Assembly (NCBI RefSeq): GCF_026625825.1 | Contig: NZ_CP113065.1 | Span: 2,976,001-3,040,000 of the forward strand | Length of the DNA stretch: 64,000 nucleotides | Source: Pseudoxanthomonas sp. SL93 | GTDB lineage: Bacteria; Pseudomonadota; Gammaproteobacteria; Xanthomonadales; Xanthomonadaceae | Direction of reading: 5' to 3' | Part shown: positions 18,055 through 26,736 of the stretch, in pieces | Numbering within the stretch: position 1 is the first letter of the stretch | Layout: each line of letters opens with the position of its first letter | Translations under genes and position numbers: made by a program | The notes under the pieces: model-generated | The model's input: only the letters and a program-made list of their open reading frames with translations | What the model was told of the DNA's origin: nothing | The model's database searches: none

Positions 18055-18603
18055 TCACCACATCAGGTCGTCGGGTACCTGGAACTGCGCGTAGTACGCA
18101 TCGTCTTCGGAAGTGGCGGCCTCGGTCCCGGTGCCCTGGCCGTGGTCGAGCACGATCATGCCGGCGTCGCGTTCGCGCACCTTGTCCGCGGCCACGCGCG
18201 GCAGCAGTTCGTAGCGGTCGTCCACCTGCACGATCACCAGCGCGCCGGCCGACAGCTTCCTGCGCAGGTCGTCGTTGACCAGCACGGTGCGGATGGCGCC
18301 GTGGGCGGTGAAGCGGTACTCGACCTCGCCCGTGCGCGGCACCTTGCGGTCTTCGATGATCTGCCGCGCCTGCGCGCGAAGTTCCGCGGCGCGTGCCTGC
18401 GCCTTGCGTTCGGCTTCGATGGCGCGGTCGCGTTCGGCCTTCTCGGCGCGTACCCGCTCGGCCTCGCGCTGGATCTCGTTGGGCGCGGCCGGTCCCTTGC
18501 CGTGGCGCGCCTTGTTCTGCTCGCGCGCGACTTCGGCCAGCTTGGACTTCTTGACCAGGCCGGCCTTGAGCAGTTGTTCCTGGAGCGGATTTCCCTTGGC
18601 CAT
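18055..18603 (-). CDS. DUF2058 family protein (YaiL-like)
   Basis: 182 residues from the ATG at 18603; the longer frame adds 12 unlikely residues. The N-terminus NPLQEQLLKAGLVKKSKLAEVAREQNKAR and the charged coiled coil (about 35-90, rich in Arg/Glu/Ala) followed by a small beta domain (YRFTAHGAIRTVLVNDDLRRKLSAGALVIVQVDDRYELLP) are the hallmarks of DUF2058/YaiL proteins. These are nucleoprotein/polysome-associated proteins in E. coli by annotation. Function is not established. Confidence 0.87.
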   Translation of the reverse strand: MAKGNPLQEQLLKAGLVKKSKLAEVAREQNKARHGKGPAAPNEIQREAERVRAEKAERDRAIEAERKAQARAAELRAQARQIIEDRKVPRTGEVEYRFTAHGAIRTVLVNDDLRRKLSAGALVIVQVDDRYELLPRVAADKVRERDAGMIVLDHGQGTGTEAATSEDDAYYAQFQVPDDLMW

Positions 18604-18678
18604 GGCGCGGTGTCGTGCAGGAGGTTTACGGTCCATCATACCCGCCGTCCCCCCCGGTCACCTGCCGCCCCGCCCACG

Positions 18679-19179
18679 ATGGATGCGCTGAAGTACCTCA
18701 CCGGTTACCCGCCCGACCTGCAGGCGCGCGTGCGCGCGCTGATCGCGCAGGACCGGCTGGGCCCGATGCTGGCCGACAAATACGGCCAGCGCCACACCGT
18801 GCGCAGCGACGGCCAGCTGTACGACTACGTGCAGGCGCTCAAGGACCGGCACCTGCGGCGCGCGGTGCCGCTGGGCAAGGTGGTCTACGACAGCACGCTG
18901 CAGGTGATGAAGCACGCGCTGGGCACGCACACGGCCATCTCGCGCGTGCACGGTGGCCGGCTGAAGGCCAGCCGCGAGATCCGCATCGCCACCGTCTTCC
19001 GCGATGCACCGGCCGACTTCCTGGAGATGATCGTGGTGCACGAACTGGCACACCTGAAGGAAGCCGAACACAACAAGGCCTTCTACCAGCTGTGCACGCA
19101 CATGGCGCCGGACTACCACCAGCTGGAGTTCGACCTGCGTCTTTACCTGACCCACCTGGAGATGGAGGCGGGCAGGTAG
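18679..19179 (+). CDS. YgjP-like metallopeptidase domain protein (DUF45)
   Basis: 166 residues. The zinc-binding HELAH motif is at residues 121-125 (IVVHELAHLKEAEHNKAFYQLC), followed by the distal ligand region HNKAFYQLCTHMAPDY. The upstream beta region (GRLKASREIRIATVF) fits the WLM/YgjP-like family. I place the start at 18679 because the conserved fold begins directly there; the open frame continues far upstream only because of GC bias. Divergent from the DUF2058 gene. A cytoplasmic protease of unknown substrate. Confidence 0.83.
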   Translation: MDALKYLTGYPPDLQARVRALIAQDRLGPMLADKYGQRHTVRSDGQLYDYVQALKDRHLRRAVPLGKVVYDSTLQVMKHALGTHTAISRVHGGRLKASREIRIATVFRDAPADFLEMIVVHELAHLKEAEHNKAFYQLCTHMAPDYHQLEFDLRLYLTHLEMEAGR

Positions 19180-19225
19180 CGCGTGCCGCCTGCGTCCGCG
19201 GCGCGCAGGTGGACCGGATGACGCG

Positions 19226-19708
19226 TTACGGCAGCCGCGTGAACGTGGTCGTCTGCAGGAACGGGGTGCCGTCCTTGCGGAACGCCGCCTTGGTTTCGGT
19301 CAGCGTGCTGCCGTCTTCCGTCACCGAGTAGATGCGTGTCGAAGACGGCGTGCCCTGGTAGGCCAGCTGCAGCACCACCACGTTGGGCGCCGGCATCTTC
19401 GCCGTGCCCACGTCGGCCCAGTAGCTGCCGGTGATCCTGCCCGGCGTGCCGTCCAGCGCCAGCGTGGCGTCAGAATCCATCGTGCCGCCGTTCGGGTCGA
19501 CGATCTCGATGTGGGTGCGCCATGTGCCGGCGTCGGGTTGTGCGAATTCCATCGTCACGCGCTGCGGGCGTGCTTCCGGTGGCATCGGCAGGGTGGCGAC
19601 ATCCAGCGACCAGCGACCCACCAGCGGCGACGCGGCGGGCGTCGCGGCCGTGGCGGGAGCGGCCTGCAGCACAAGGGCGGTCAGCAGCGCGACGAACATC
19701 GTCTTCAT
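19226..19708 (-). CDS. Secreted hypothetical protein
   Basis: 160 residues from the ATG at 19708, which has a Shine-Dalgarno (GGAGGT, 7 bases upstream). The first 21 residues (MKTMFVALLTALVLQAAPATA) are a signal peptide. The mature part begins PLVGRWSLDVATLPMPPEARP and consists of beta-strands (RVTMEFAQPDAGTWRTHIEIVD, SSTRIYSVTEDGSTLTETKAAF). This resembles small lipocalin-like periplasmic proteins. No family assigned with certainty. Its 3' end converges on the YgjP-like gene with 46 bp between them. Confidence 0.7.
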   Translation of the reverse strand: MKTMFVALLTALVLQAAPATAATPAASPLVGRWSLDVATLPMPPEARPQRVTMEFAQPDAGTWRTHIEIVDPNGGTMDSDATLALDGTPGRITGSYWADVGTAKMPAPNVVVLQLAYQGTPSSTRIYSVTEDGSTLTETKAAFRKDGTPFLQTTTFTRLP

Positions 19709-19893
19709 GGAACCTCCGTCTGAAAGGGACGCGGTAGCCGGGCAGGTGCGTGCCGGGTGCGAGGTGTCCTTATACCGCACGCCGTACGTGCGCCGTTCAC
19801 CCGCGTGGCGCTGCGATGTGCGGGCGCGTTGACGATGCCTGCACGCATGGCAGCGGATGCTGGTGCGATGCAAGCACGCCTGCGAGACGTCCG

Positions 19894-20235
19894 ATGAAAT
19901 ACCGCCACCTGCGCATGGGCATCGGCTTCCTGCCGCTGTTCGAGGCCAACGGCGTGCAGGCCGCACAGATGGTCATCCGGCCCGGCGGCAAGGAAGGCGG
20001 GCCGGACAACCGCCACCGCGGTGCGGACCAGTGGCTGTTCGTCGCGGCGGGCCAGGGCGTGGCCATCGTCGAAGGCACGCGCCGCCTGCTGAAACCCGGC
20101 AGCCTGCTGCTGATCGAACGCGGTGAGCGACACGAGATCCGCGCGACCGGACGCACGCCGCTGAAGACGGTCAATTTCTATTCACCACCCGCGTACACCG
20201 CAGGCGGCGACGAGAAGCCGGCCGGCAAACCCTGA
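19894..20235 (+). CDS. Small cupin-domain protein
   Basis: 113 residues from the ATG at 19894. One cupin_2 barrel: motif 1 is degenerate (GGPDNRHRGADQWLFVAAGQGVAIVEG), motif 2 is PGSLLLIERGERHEIRATG. A single His-Asn-His set in the first motif and His in ERHEI could bind a metal. Role unknown; single-cupin proteins commonly bind small effectors. It sits 19 bp before the DUF421 gene and is probably cotranscribed with it. Confidence 0.75.
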   Translation: MKYRHLRMGIGFLPLFEANGVQAAQMVIRPGGKEGGPDNRHRGADQWLFVAAGQGVAIVEGTRRLLKPGSLLLIERGERHEIRATGRTPLKTVNFYSPPAYTAGGDEKPAGKP

Positions 20236-20254
20236 CAGACAACGAGGTGACGAG

Positions 20255-20749
20255 ATGGAAAGCGTGGCGCGCAGCCTGTTCGAGCTGGGCATGCCGTGGT
20301 GGGAATTCGTGCTGCGCGCGGTCGCGGTGTACGTGGTGGTGCTGGTGCTGGTGCGCCTGAGCGGCAAGCGCACGGTGGGCCAGTTCACCCCGTTCGACCT
20401 GCTGGTGGTGGTGCTGCTGGGCACGGCCGTGCAGAACTCGCTGATCGGCGAAGACACTTCGCTGCTGGGCGGACTGATCCTGGCGGCGACGCTGCTGGCG
20501 CTCAACTGGAGCGTGGGCAAACTGTCGGCGCGCAGCCGGGGCTTCGACCGCGTGGTGGAGGGCAGGCCGGTGATCCTGGTGCGCCACGGCGAGCTGTTCC
20601 GCGACGAGCTGGCGCGGCAGTCGGTCAGCGAGCACGACTTCGCCATCGCACGCCGTTCCGCCGGCTACGCGACCCTGGCGGAGATCGAATTGGCGGTGCT
20701 GGAAACATCGGGGGAGATCAGCTTCATCGGCAGGAAGGGCGAGCACTGA
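20255..20749 (+). CDS. DUF421 (YetF-like) membrane protein
   Basis: 164 residues. Two or three N-terminal membrane helices ([57 protein letters not shown]), then the conserved cytoplasmic DUF421 domain ([55 protein letters not shown]). The diagnostic [16 protein letters not shown] is intact. Function of the family is unknown, although some Bacillus homologues are spore membrane proteins. GAGGTGA precedes the start by 7 bases. Confidence 0.88.
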   Translation: MESVARSLFELGMPWWEFVLRAVAVYVVVLVLVRLSGKRTVGQFTPFDLLVVVLLGTAVQNSLIGEDTSLLGGLILAATLLALNWSVGKLSARSRGFDRVVEGRPVILVRHGELFRDELARQSVSEHDFAIARRSAGYATLAEIELAVLETSGEISFIGRKGEH

Positions 20750-20811
20750 CGCCATCGCGGCGGCGTCCATTGGAAACGGCGCGATAACGGACTGGGTACT
20801 ATCGTCCCGTC

Positions 20812-21360
20812 ATGAGCCAAGCCACCCCCATCCGCTTCACCGCCACGCTGCGGCGCCCTGCCGAACCGAAGGGCGCGACGTGGTTGTTCCTGGTGCTGCC
20901 GAAGACGGCCAGCGGGAAACTGCCGGCGCGCAGCATGGTCACCGTGGACGGCACGCTGGCGGGCCAGGCGTTCCAGGCCACGCTGGAGCCCGATGGCGAA
21001 GGCAGCCACTGGTTGAAGGTGGAGAAGGCCGTGCACCAGGCGGCTGGAGTGGCGGCGGGCGACAGCGTCGAGCTGCAGGTCGCGCCGGTGGCGGAGGAAC
21101 CCGAACCCTCCGTGCCGCCGGACGTCCGCAAGGCGCTTGCCGCGCGGCCGGATGCGAAAGCGGTGTGGGCCAGCCTGACGCCGGTGGCGCGACGCGACTG
21201 GATCCACTGGATCACCTCGGGCAAGAAGGCCGAAACACGGGTCAAGCGCATCGACACCGCCTGCGACAAGCTGGCCTCGGGGCAGCGCCGCGCGTGCTGC
21301 TTCGATCGATCCGGCATGTACAGCAAAGGCAACATGGGCCCGCCCGACGCGGCGGAGTAG
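20812..21360 (+). CDS. YdeI/OmpD-associated family protein with DUF1905 domain
   Basis: 182 residues in two parts. A DUF1905 beta domain covers residues 1-90 ([55 protein letters not shown]). A short YdeI-type helical domain covers residues 100-165 ([54 protein letters not shown]). A C-terminal tail with two cysteines follows. Cytoplasmic, function unknown; the family is often stress-associated. Confidence 0.82.
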   Translation: MSQATPIRFTATLRRPAEPKGATWLFLVLPKTASGKLPARSMVTVDGTLAGQAFQATLEPDGEGSHWLKVEKAVHQAAGVAAGDSVELQVAPVAEEPEPSVPPDVRKALAARPDAKAVWASLTPVARRDWIHWITSGKKAETRVKRIDTACDKLASGQRRACCFDRSGMYSKGNMGPPDAAE

Positions 21361-21557
21361 CCATCGCGGCCGCACGCCGCCGCACCAGGCCATCGGCATC
21401 CGCCACCGGTTGCATCCGGAAAGCACCGTGCGCCGTATCCGGTCATGCCTGCGACGCCAGGCACCGCAAGCCTCTGTGGGTGTGTCCGGCAAGCCGCCCG
21501 CGGCAAGCGCGACAGCCCGATGGGTTACCATCCACGCCCCCCGAAGGAATCTTCGTG

Positions 21558-22163
21558 ATGAGCACCTCCGACGACGACACCGGCAAGATCACCCAGGCCC
21601 AGGCGGAGGACGCCGTGCGCGTGCTGCTGCAATGGGCCGGCGAAGATCCGCAGCGCGAAGGCCTGCTAGACACGCCCAAGCGCGTGGCCAAGGCCTACCG
21701 CGACTGGTTCAGCGGCTACCAGATGGATCCGCGCGAATACCTGGCGCGCACGTTCGAGGAAGTCGCCGGCTACGACGAGATGATCGTGCTGCGCGACATC
21801 GAGTTCGAAAGCCATTGCGAACACCACATGGCGCCGATCATCGGCAAGGCGCACGTGGGCTACCTGCCCAACGGCAAGGTGGTGGGCATCAGCAAGCTGG
21901 CGCGCGTGGTGGATGTGTATGCGCGTCGCTTCCAGGTGCAGGAAAAACTGACCGCGCAGATCGCGCAGTGCATCCAGGACGTGCTGCATCCGAGGGGCGT
22001 GGCGGTGGTGATCGACGGCGCGCATGAATGCATGACCACGCGCGGCGTGCACAAGCGCGGCGTCAGCATGGTCACCAGCAAGATGCTGGGCGAGTTCCGC
22101 GAGGACGCCCGCACGCGCACCGAGTTCCTGCGCTTCATCGAGACCGGCAACGGGCGGCGTTGA
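21558..22163 (+). CDS. folE: GTP cyclohydrolase I
   Basis: 201 residues. It converts GTP to 7,8-dihydroneopterin triphosphate, the first step of tetrahydrofolate synthesis. Zinc ligands are the cysteine and histidine of [11 protein letters not shown] and the cysteine in [15 protein letters not shown]. The catalytic histidines lie in HCEHH, and [25 protein letters not shown] and [10 protein letters not shown] are conserved. The ATG at 21558 is chosen because the upstream open frame (to 20880) is antisense-like GC-biased sequence and GAAGGAAT precedes this ATG. Homodecameric cytosolic enzyme. Confidence 0.96.
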   Translation: MSTSDDDTGKITQAQAEDAVRVLLQWAGEDPQREGLLDTPKRVAKAYRDWFSGYQMDPREYLARTFEEVAGYDEMIVLRDIEFESHCEHHMAPIIGKAHVGYLPNGKVVGISKLARVVDVYARRFQVQEKLTAQIAQCIQDVLHPRGVAVVIDGAHECMTTRGVHKRGVSMVTSKMLGEFREDARTRTEFLRFIETGNGRR

Positions 22164-22174
22164 CGGCCGGGTGG

Positions 22175-22295
22175 TTGTAGGAGCGACGTGAGTCGCGACC
22201 GCATGGCGTCAGCGCACATCTGCTTTCCATACCCAGCGATGCCGACCTTCGTCTTGCCGGACGGTGCACGGTCGCGACTCACGTCGCTCCTACAA
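22175..22295. repeat. REP-like inverted pair (GTAGGAGCGACGTGAGTCGCGAC type)
   Basis: Two perfect 27-bp inverted arms, at 22175-22201 and 22269-22295, flank a 67-bp spacer. Each arm is itself nearly palindromic around CGACGTGAGTCG. Related pairs occur at 25090, 28100, 35117, 35650 and 46519. It lies between folE and the YchJ-like gene. Confidence 0.9.
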
Positions 22296-22306
22296 AGGGC
22301 GCCGCA

Positions 22307-22690
22307 ATGAACCCCTGCCCCTGCGGCACCGGCCGCGACTACGCCGCCTGTTGCGGCCGCTACCACGCCGGTGAAGCCGCGCCGGATGCCGAAGCGCTGA
22401 TGCGTTCACGCTACAGCGCGTTCGTGCTGCGCGATGCCGCTTACCTGCGCGCCAGCTGGCATCCGGACACCTGCCCGGCCGAGCTCGGGCTGGATGCGGA
22501 CGGCGCGCCCACCACCACGTGGCTGGGGCTGACGGTGAAGCAGCACCGCGTCACCGGGCCGGATACCGCCGAAGTGGAATTCATCGCCCGCTACCGGGTC
22601 GGTGGCGGCAGCGCGGTGCGCCTGCACGAACGCAGCCGCTTCGTCCGCCTCGACGGACGCTGGCTGTATGTGGATGGCGAGCATCGTTGA
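22307..22690 (+). CDS. YchJ-like protein with SEC-C motif
   Basis: 127 residues. The N-terminus [20 protein letters not shown] is a SEC-C zinc motif (CxC...CC). The rest is the YchJ alpha+beta cone domain ([68 protein letters not shown]), similar to NTF2-like folds. The family is widespread and of uncertain function; SEC-C motifs also occur in SecA and bind zinc. The ATG lies 11 bp after a REP-like repeat. Confidence 0.88.
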   Translation: MNPCPCGTGRDYAACCGRYHAGEAAPDAEALMRSRYSAFVLRDAAYLRASWHPDTCPAELGLDADGAPTTTWLGLTVKQHRVTGPDTAEVEFIARYRVGGGSAVRLHERSRFVRLDGRWLYVDGEHR

Positions 22691-22695
22691 TCATC

Positions 22696-22715
22696 ACCCG
22701 GGCCGTAGCCCGGGT
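22696..22715. repeat. ACCCGGGC-CGTA-GCCCGGGT palindrome
   Basis: A perfect 8-bp stem with a CGTA loop, 6 bp past the YchJ-like stop. The continuation (AAGCACAGCGCACCCGGGG) matches a common proteobacterial intergenic repeat. Its place between two converging genes suggests a bidirectional terminator role. Confidence 0.6.
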
Positions 22716-22800
22716 AAGCACAGCGCACCCGGGGGCAGTGGAGACGTCGGTGCCGTGTTACCCGGATGTGTCCGTTGGCGTCATCCGTCCGGCGCGGTTT

Positions 22801-24126
22801 TCAGCCCTTGGGCTTGTCCAGGTAATCCAGCGTCACCTGCAGCAGGGCGCGCAGGCCCACGTCGAGCGAGGCTTCGTCGAGCATGAACTCTGGCGAGTGG
22901 TTGCTGGGCGCGGTGACCGGGTCGATGCCCTTGGACGTGCTGCCGACGAAGAAGAACATCGATGGCACTTCGCGCGCGTAGAACGAAAAGTCCTCCGCGC
23001 CCATCTGCAGGCCCGGGGTGATGACGTTGTCCGCGCCCACCGCGGCCTGCAGGCTGGGCAGCATGCGGGCGGTGAGTTCCGGGTTGTTGACGGTGACGGG
23101 GTTGCCGTCGTTGTCGGGCACGCTGGCTTCGACCTTCGCGCCGTGCGCGGCGCTGACGTGGGTGGCGACGTTCTTCAGGTCGGCGAAGATCTTCTGCCGC
23201 ATGCCTTCGTCGAAGGTGCGGATGGTGCCGACCACTTCCACGTCGTCGGGAATGATGTTGTAGCGGATGCCGCCCTTGATGGCACCGAAGCTGACCACCG
23301 CCGGCAGCTTCGAGATGTCCGTCCGGCGGCTGACGATGGTCTGGGTGGTGCCGATCACGTCGGCCATCGCGACGATCGGGTCCACGCCGCCCCACGGCCG
23401 CGAGCCGTGCGTCTGCCGGCCGATGACCTTCAGCGTGAAGCTGTCCGAGGCCGCCATCAGCGGCCCCTGGCGCACGCCGATCTGGCCGACCGGGATCGAC
23501 GAGAACACGTGCAGGCCGAACACCGCCTCGGGCTTGAAGTCCTTGAACACGCCTTCGGCCAGCATCTGCGAGGCACCGCCCTCTTCACCGGCCGGTGCGC
23601 CTTCCTCGGCGGGCTGGAACACCAGCAGTACTTCGCCCGGCAAGGTGTCCTGCATGCCGACCAGGGCCTTCGCCACGCCCAGCAGGATGCCGGTGTGCGC
23701 GTCGTGGCCGCAGGCGTGCATCACGCCGACGGTCTCGCCGCGGTAGGTGGAGGTGGCTTTCGATGCGAACGGCAGACTGTTGCGCTCGGTCACCGGCAGC
23801 GCGTCCATGTCGGCGCGCAGCGCGATGCGCGGGCCGGGCCTGCCGCCCTTGATCACCGCGGTGACGCCGTGCCGTGCGATGCCGGTGCGCGGCTGCAGGC
23901 CCAGCTTGCGCAGTTCCTCGGCGACGCGCCTGGCGGTCTGTTCCTCGCGGTTGGAGAGTTCCGGGTACTGGTGGAAGTGCCGGCGCCAGTCGATCACCTG
24001 CTGCTGCATGGCCTTGCCGGCGGCGACGACTTCCGGCCGTTGCGTGGGCGCAGCTTCCTGCGCGGCGGCGGGCAGTGCGCACGCGAGAGCGAGCAGGGAA
24101 ACGGCAAGGGGGCGTGCGGTGCGCAT
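22801..24126 (-). CDS. Secreted M20-family amidohydrolase/peptidase (copy 1)
   Basis: 441 residues. Signal peptide residues 1-22 (MRTARPLAVSLLALACALPAAA, then QEAAP). Then the M20D fold: RRHFHQYPELSNREEQTA, DMDALPVTE, the metal and catalytic motifs HACGHDAHTGILLG and FQPAEEGAP, and a dimerisation domain in the middle. The C-terminal GAEDFSFYAREVPSMFFFVGST completes the metal site. The group includes N-acyl-amino-acid, hippurate and indole-acetyl-amino-acid hydrolases, here exported to the periplasm. A close paralogue lies at 25286-26590 on the same strand, separated by a TauE-type gene. Confidence 0.92.
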   Translation of the reverse strand: MRTARPLAVSLLALACALPAAAQEAAPTQRPEVVAAGKAMQQQVIDWRRHFHQYPELSNREEQTARRVAEELRKLGLQPRTGIARHGVTAVIKGGRPGPRIALRADMDALPVTERNSLPFASKATSTYRGETVGVMHACGHDAHTGILLGVAKALVGMQDTLPGEVLLVFQPAEEGAPAGEEGGASQMLAEGVFKDFKPEAVFGLHVFSSIPVGQIGVRQGPLMAASDSFTLKVIGRQTHGSRPWGGVDPIVAMADVIGTTQTIVSRRTDISKLPAVVSFGAIKGGIRYNIIPDDVEVVGTIRTFDEGMRQKIFADLKNVATHVSAAHGAKVEASVPDNDGNPVTVNNPELTARMLPSLQAAVGADNVITPGLQMGAEDFSFYAREVPSMFFFVGSTSKGIDPVTAPSNHSPEFMLDEASLDVGLRALLQVTLDYLDKPKG

Positions 24127-24295
24127 CGGGTCGGACTCCAGGCGGGATGCACCGATGCTAACCGCAATGGCATGCGCGCGAATGTGCTGCGCGAGCGACA
24201 GTCCCTCCTACGGGAGCGCCGTGGCTTCTAGAATGTGCAGGCGTCGCACGTGCTGGTCTCCAGGCGGAAACGCATCCTCGCCGCCTGGAGTCCTC

Positions 24296-25084
24296 ATGCC
24301 CGACCTCGCCCTGCAGGTACTCCTGCTGCTGTTCCTCGCCGCGATGCTGGCGGGCTTCATCGATGCCATCGCCGGTGGCGGCGGCATGGTCACCATCCCG
24401 GCGATGCTGCTGGCCGGCATCCCGCCGCTGCACGTGCTGGGCACCAACAAGCTGCAGTCGCTGTTCGGGTCGGCCTCCGCCAGCTGGGCCTACGCGCGCC
24501 ATGGCCACGTGGATCTGAAAGGCCAGCTGCCGATGGCACTGACCGCCGCGCTCGGCGCGGTGGGCGGGGCGCTGCTGGCGACGATCATCCCGGTGGAGTG
24601 GCTGAAGCTGGCGTTGCCGTTCCTGCTGGTGGGCATTGCCATCTACTTCGGGCTGAAGCCGGACATCGGCCACGTGGACCGGCACCAGCGCATGCGCCCG
24701 CTGGTGTTCGGGCTGACCTTCGTGCCGGTGATCGGTTTCTACGACGGCGTGTTCGGTCCGGGCACGGGGTCGTTCCTGATGCTCGGCTTCGTGGCGCTGG
24801 CGGGCTTCGGCATCCTGAAGGCCACCGCGCACACCAAGTTCCTCAACTTCGGTTCCAACCTGGGCGCGTTCGCGGTGTTCGTGGCGTTCGGCGCGGTGCT
24901 GTGGAAGGTGGGACTGGTGATGGGCGCGGGGCAGTTCCTCGGCGCGCAGCTGGGCTCGCGCTTCGCGATGAAGCAGGGCGCCCGCATCATCAAGCCGCTG
25001 CTGGTCACCGTGTCGATCGCGCTGGCGATCCGCCTGCTGGCGGACCCGCAGCATCCGTTGCGGATGTGGGTGGCGTCTGTCTGA
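24296..25084 (+). CDS. TauE/SafE-family membrane transporter
   Basis: 262 residues with about eight hydrophobic helices. The duplicated family signature is visible: GFIDAIAGGGGMVTIPAMLLAGIPPLHVLGTNKLQS in the first half and GFYDGVFGPGTGSFLMLGF plus KATAHTKFLNFGSNLGAF in the second. Such proteins export sulfite, sulfoacetate or other sulfur anions across the inner membrane. The ATG at 24296 follows CTGGAG; longer frames are unsupported. It lies between two M20 amidohydrolase genes on the opposite strand, with no clear functional link. Confidence 0.9.
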   Translation: MPDLALQVLLLLFLAAMLAGFIDAIAGGGGMVTIPAMLLAGIPPLHVLGTNKLQSLFGSASASWAYARHGHVDLKGQLPMALTAALGAVGGALLATIIPVEWLKLALPFLLVGIAIYFGLKPDIGHVDRHQRMRPLVFGLTFVPVIGFYDGVFGPGTGSFLMLGFVALAGFGILKATAHTKFLNFGSNLGAFAVFVAFGAVLWKVGLVMGAGQFLGAQLGSRFAMKQGARIIKPLLVTVSIALAIRLLADPQHPLRMWVASV

Positions 25085-25089
25085 GCCCT

Positions 25090-25228
25090 TTGTAGGAGCG
25101 ACGTAAGTCGCGACCGCACGGCTGGCGTCTACGGGGACGTGATGACAAGCGCCTCCATCGTCCAGGCGAATCATGGATTCCTGGATCGCGCGGTATTCAT
25201 GCGGTCGCGACTTACGTCGCTCCTACAA
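25090..25228. repeat. REP-like inverted pair
   Basis: Perfect 29-bp arms TTGTAGGAGCGACGTAAGTC... (25090-25118) and its complement (25200-25228) with an 81-bp spacer. Sits between the converging TauE-type and M20 genes, just 5 bp past the first stop, so it probably ends both transcripts. Confidence 0.9.
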
Positions 25229-25285
25229 CGGCCCCGTCTGCATCACGGTATCGAACGTGCAGGTGGGCCGGGGCCCACCTCAATG

Positions 25286-26590
25286 CTACGGCGTACGCAG
25301 GTAATCCAGCGCCACCTGCAGCATCGCCTGGCTGCCGGTCTGCAGCGCCTGTTCGTCCAGCAGGAACTGCGGCGAGTGGTTGATCGGCGCGGTGGCCGGG
25401 TCGATGCCCTTCGAGGTCGCGCCGACGAAGAAATAGAAGCCCGGCACCGTGTTGGCGAACTGCGAAAAGTCCTCGGCCACCGTCACCAGTGGCATCTCCA
25501 CCACGTTCGCCACGCCGACCGCCTTTTCCAGCGAAGGCCGCACGCGCTGGGTGAGCGCGGGCTGGTTGATGGTGGCCGGCGCGTTGTTGGCCACCTTCAG
25601 CTCGGCGCTGCCGCCGCTGGCATGGCTGTAGTCGTCGGCGATACGGCGGAAGCGTGCGATCACGTCCTCGCGCACGGCCGGGTCGAAGGTGCGCAGCGTG
25701 CCCACGAGTTTCGCTTCGTCCGGGATGATGTTGAAGCGCACGCCGGCCTGGAACTGGCCCGCCGTCAGCACCACCGGGCTGGTGGCGATGTTCACCTGCC
25801 GCGCGATCATGCTCTGCGTGCCCAGCAGGATCTGCGCGCCCAGGGTGATCGGGTCCACGCCGTCCCACGGACGCGAACCGTGCGTCTGCTTGCCTTTCAC
25901 CACCAGCGACCACTCGTCTGCCGCCGCGAGCAGCGGTCCGCTGCGGTAGCCCACGCTGCCCACCGGCAGGCCGGCCCAGACGTGCAGGCCGAACACGGCA
26001 TCGGGCGTGAAGTCCTTGAACACGCCCTCCTGCAGCATCAGCGCCGCGCCGAACACCTCTCCGGCCACCGGTGGACCTTCCTCGGCCGGCTGGAAGACGA
26101 ACATCACTTCGCCCGCCAGTTCGTCCTTCGCGGCGACCAGCGCCTGCGCCACGCCCATCAGGATGGCGACGTGCGCATCGTGCCCGCAGGCATGCATCAC
26201 GCCGACCGGCTGGCCGCGGTAGTCGGCCTTGACCTTCGAGGCGAACGGCAGGCCGGTCTGTTCGGTGACCGGCAGCGCGTCCATGTCGGCACGCAGCGCG
26301 ATGCGCGGGCCGGGCTTCGCGCCCTTCAGCACGGCGACCACGCCGGTCTTGCCGACGCCGGTGCGGACCGTCAGGCCCAGCGAGCGCAGGTGGTCGGCGA
26401 CGCGCTTGGCGGTGCGCACTTCCTGTTCGCCCAGTTCCGGATGCTGGTGCAGGTCGCGGCGCCAGGCGACCAGCTGCGGCTGCGCCTTCTGCAGCGCGGC
26501 CTGCGCGGTGGCGTGCTGGGCCTGCGCGGGCGCGACCAGTGCAAGCCCCAGCAGGGCGGCGGGCAGCAGCGGGGGCAGGATCCTGGGCAT
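25286..26590 (-). CDS. Secreted M20-family amidohydrolase/peptidase (copy 2)
   Basis: 434 residues from the ATG at 26590, where a signal peptide begins (MPRILPPLLPAALLGLALVAPAQA). M20D motifs match copy 1: RRDLHQHPELGEQEVRTA, DMDALPVTE, HACGHDAHVAILMG, FQPAEEGPP, AEDFSQFANTVPGFYFFVGAT and SKGIDPATAPINHSPQFLLDE. The shared C-terminal signature with copy 1 shows they are paralogues from duplication, diverged through the mid region. Divergent from the APC permease gene, 146 bp apart. Substrate is unknown; together with the permease a peptide or acyl-amino-acid salvage role is possible. Confidence 0.92.
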   Translation of the reverse strand: MPRILPPLLPAALLGLALVAPAQAQHATAQAALQKAQPQLVAWRRDLHQHPELGEQEVRTAKRVADHLRSLGLTVRTGVGKTGVVAVLKGAKPGPRIALRADMDALPVTEQTGLPFASKVKADYRGQPVGVMHACGHDAHVAILMGVAQALVAAKDELAGEVMFVFQPAEEGPPVAGEVFGAALMLQEGVFKDFTPDAVFGLHVWAGLPVGSVGYRSGPLLAAADEWSLVVKGKQTHGSRPWDGVDPITLGAQILLGTQSMIARQVNIATSPVVLTAGQFQAGVRFNIIPDEAKLVGTLRTFDPAVREDVIARFRRIADDYSHASGGSAELKVANNAPATINQPALTQRVRPSLEKAVGVANVVEMPLVTVAEDFSQFANTVPGFYFFVGATSKGIDPATAPINHSPQFLLDEQALQTGSQAMLQVALDYLRTP

Positions 26591-26736
26591 GGCGTGTTCC
26601 GGCAGGGGGGACCGCGATGCTAGCGCCTGTGCCGGCGCTGTCCAATGGCGAATCGGCATGATGCGATGCGCGCGCCGCGCTCGCTTTCGCGCCGGACGCA
26701 TGGCAGGCTCGCCAATCCCTACGTACTGCCCTGCCC

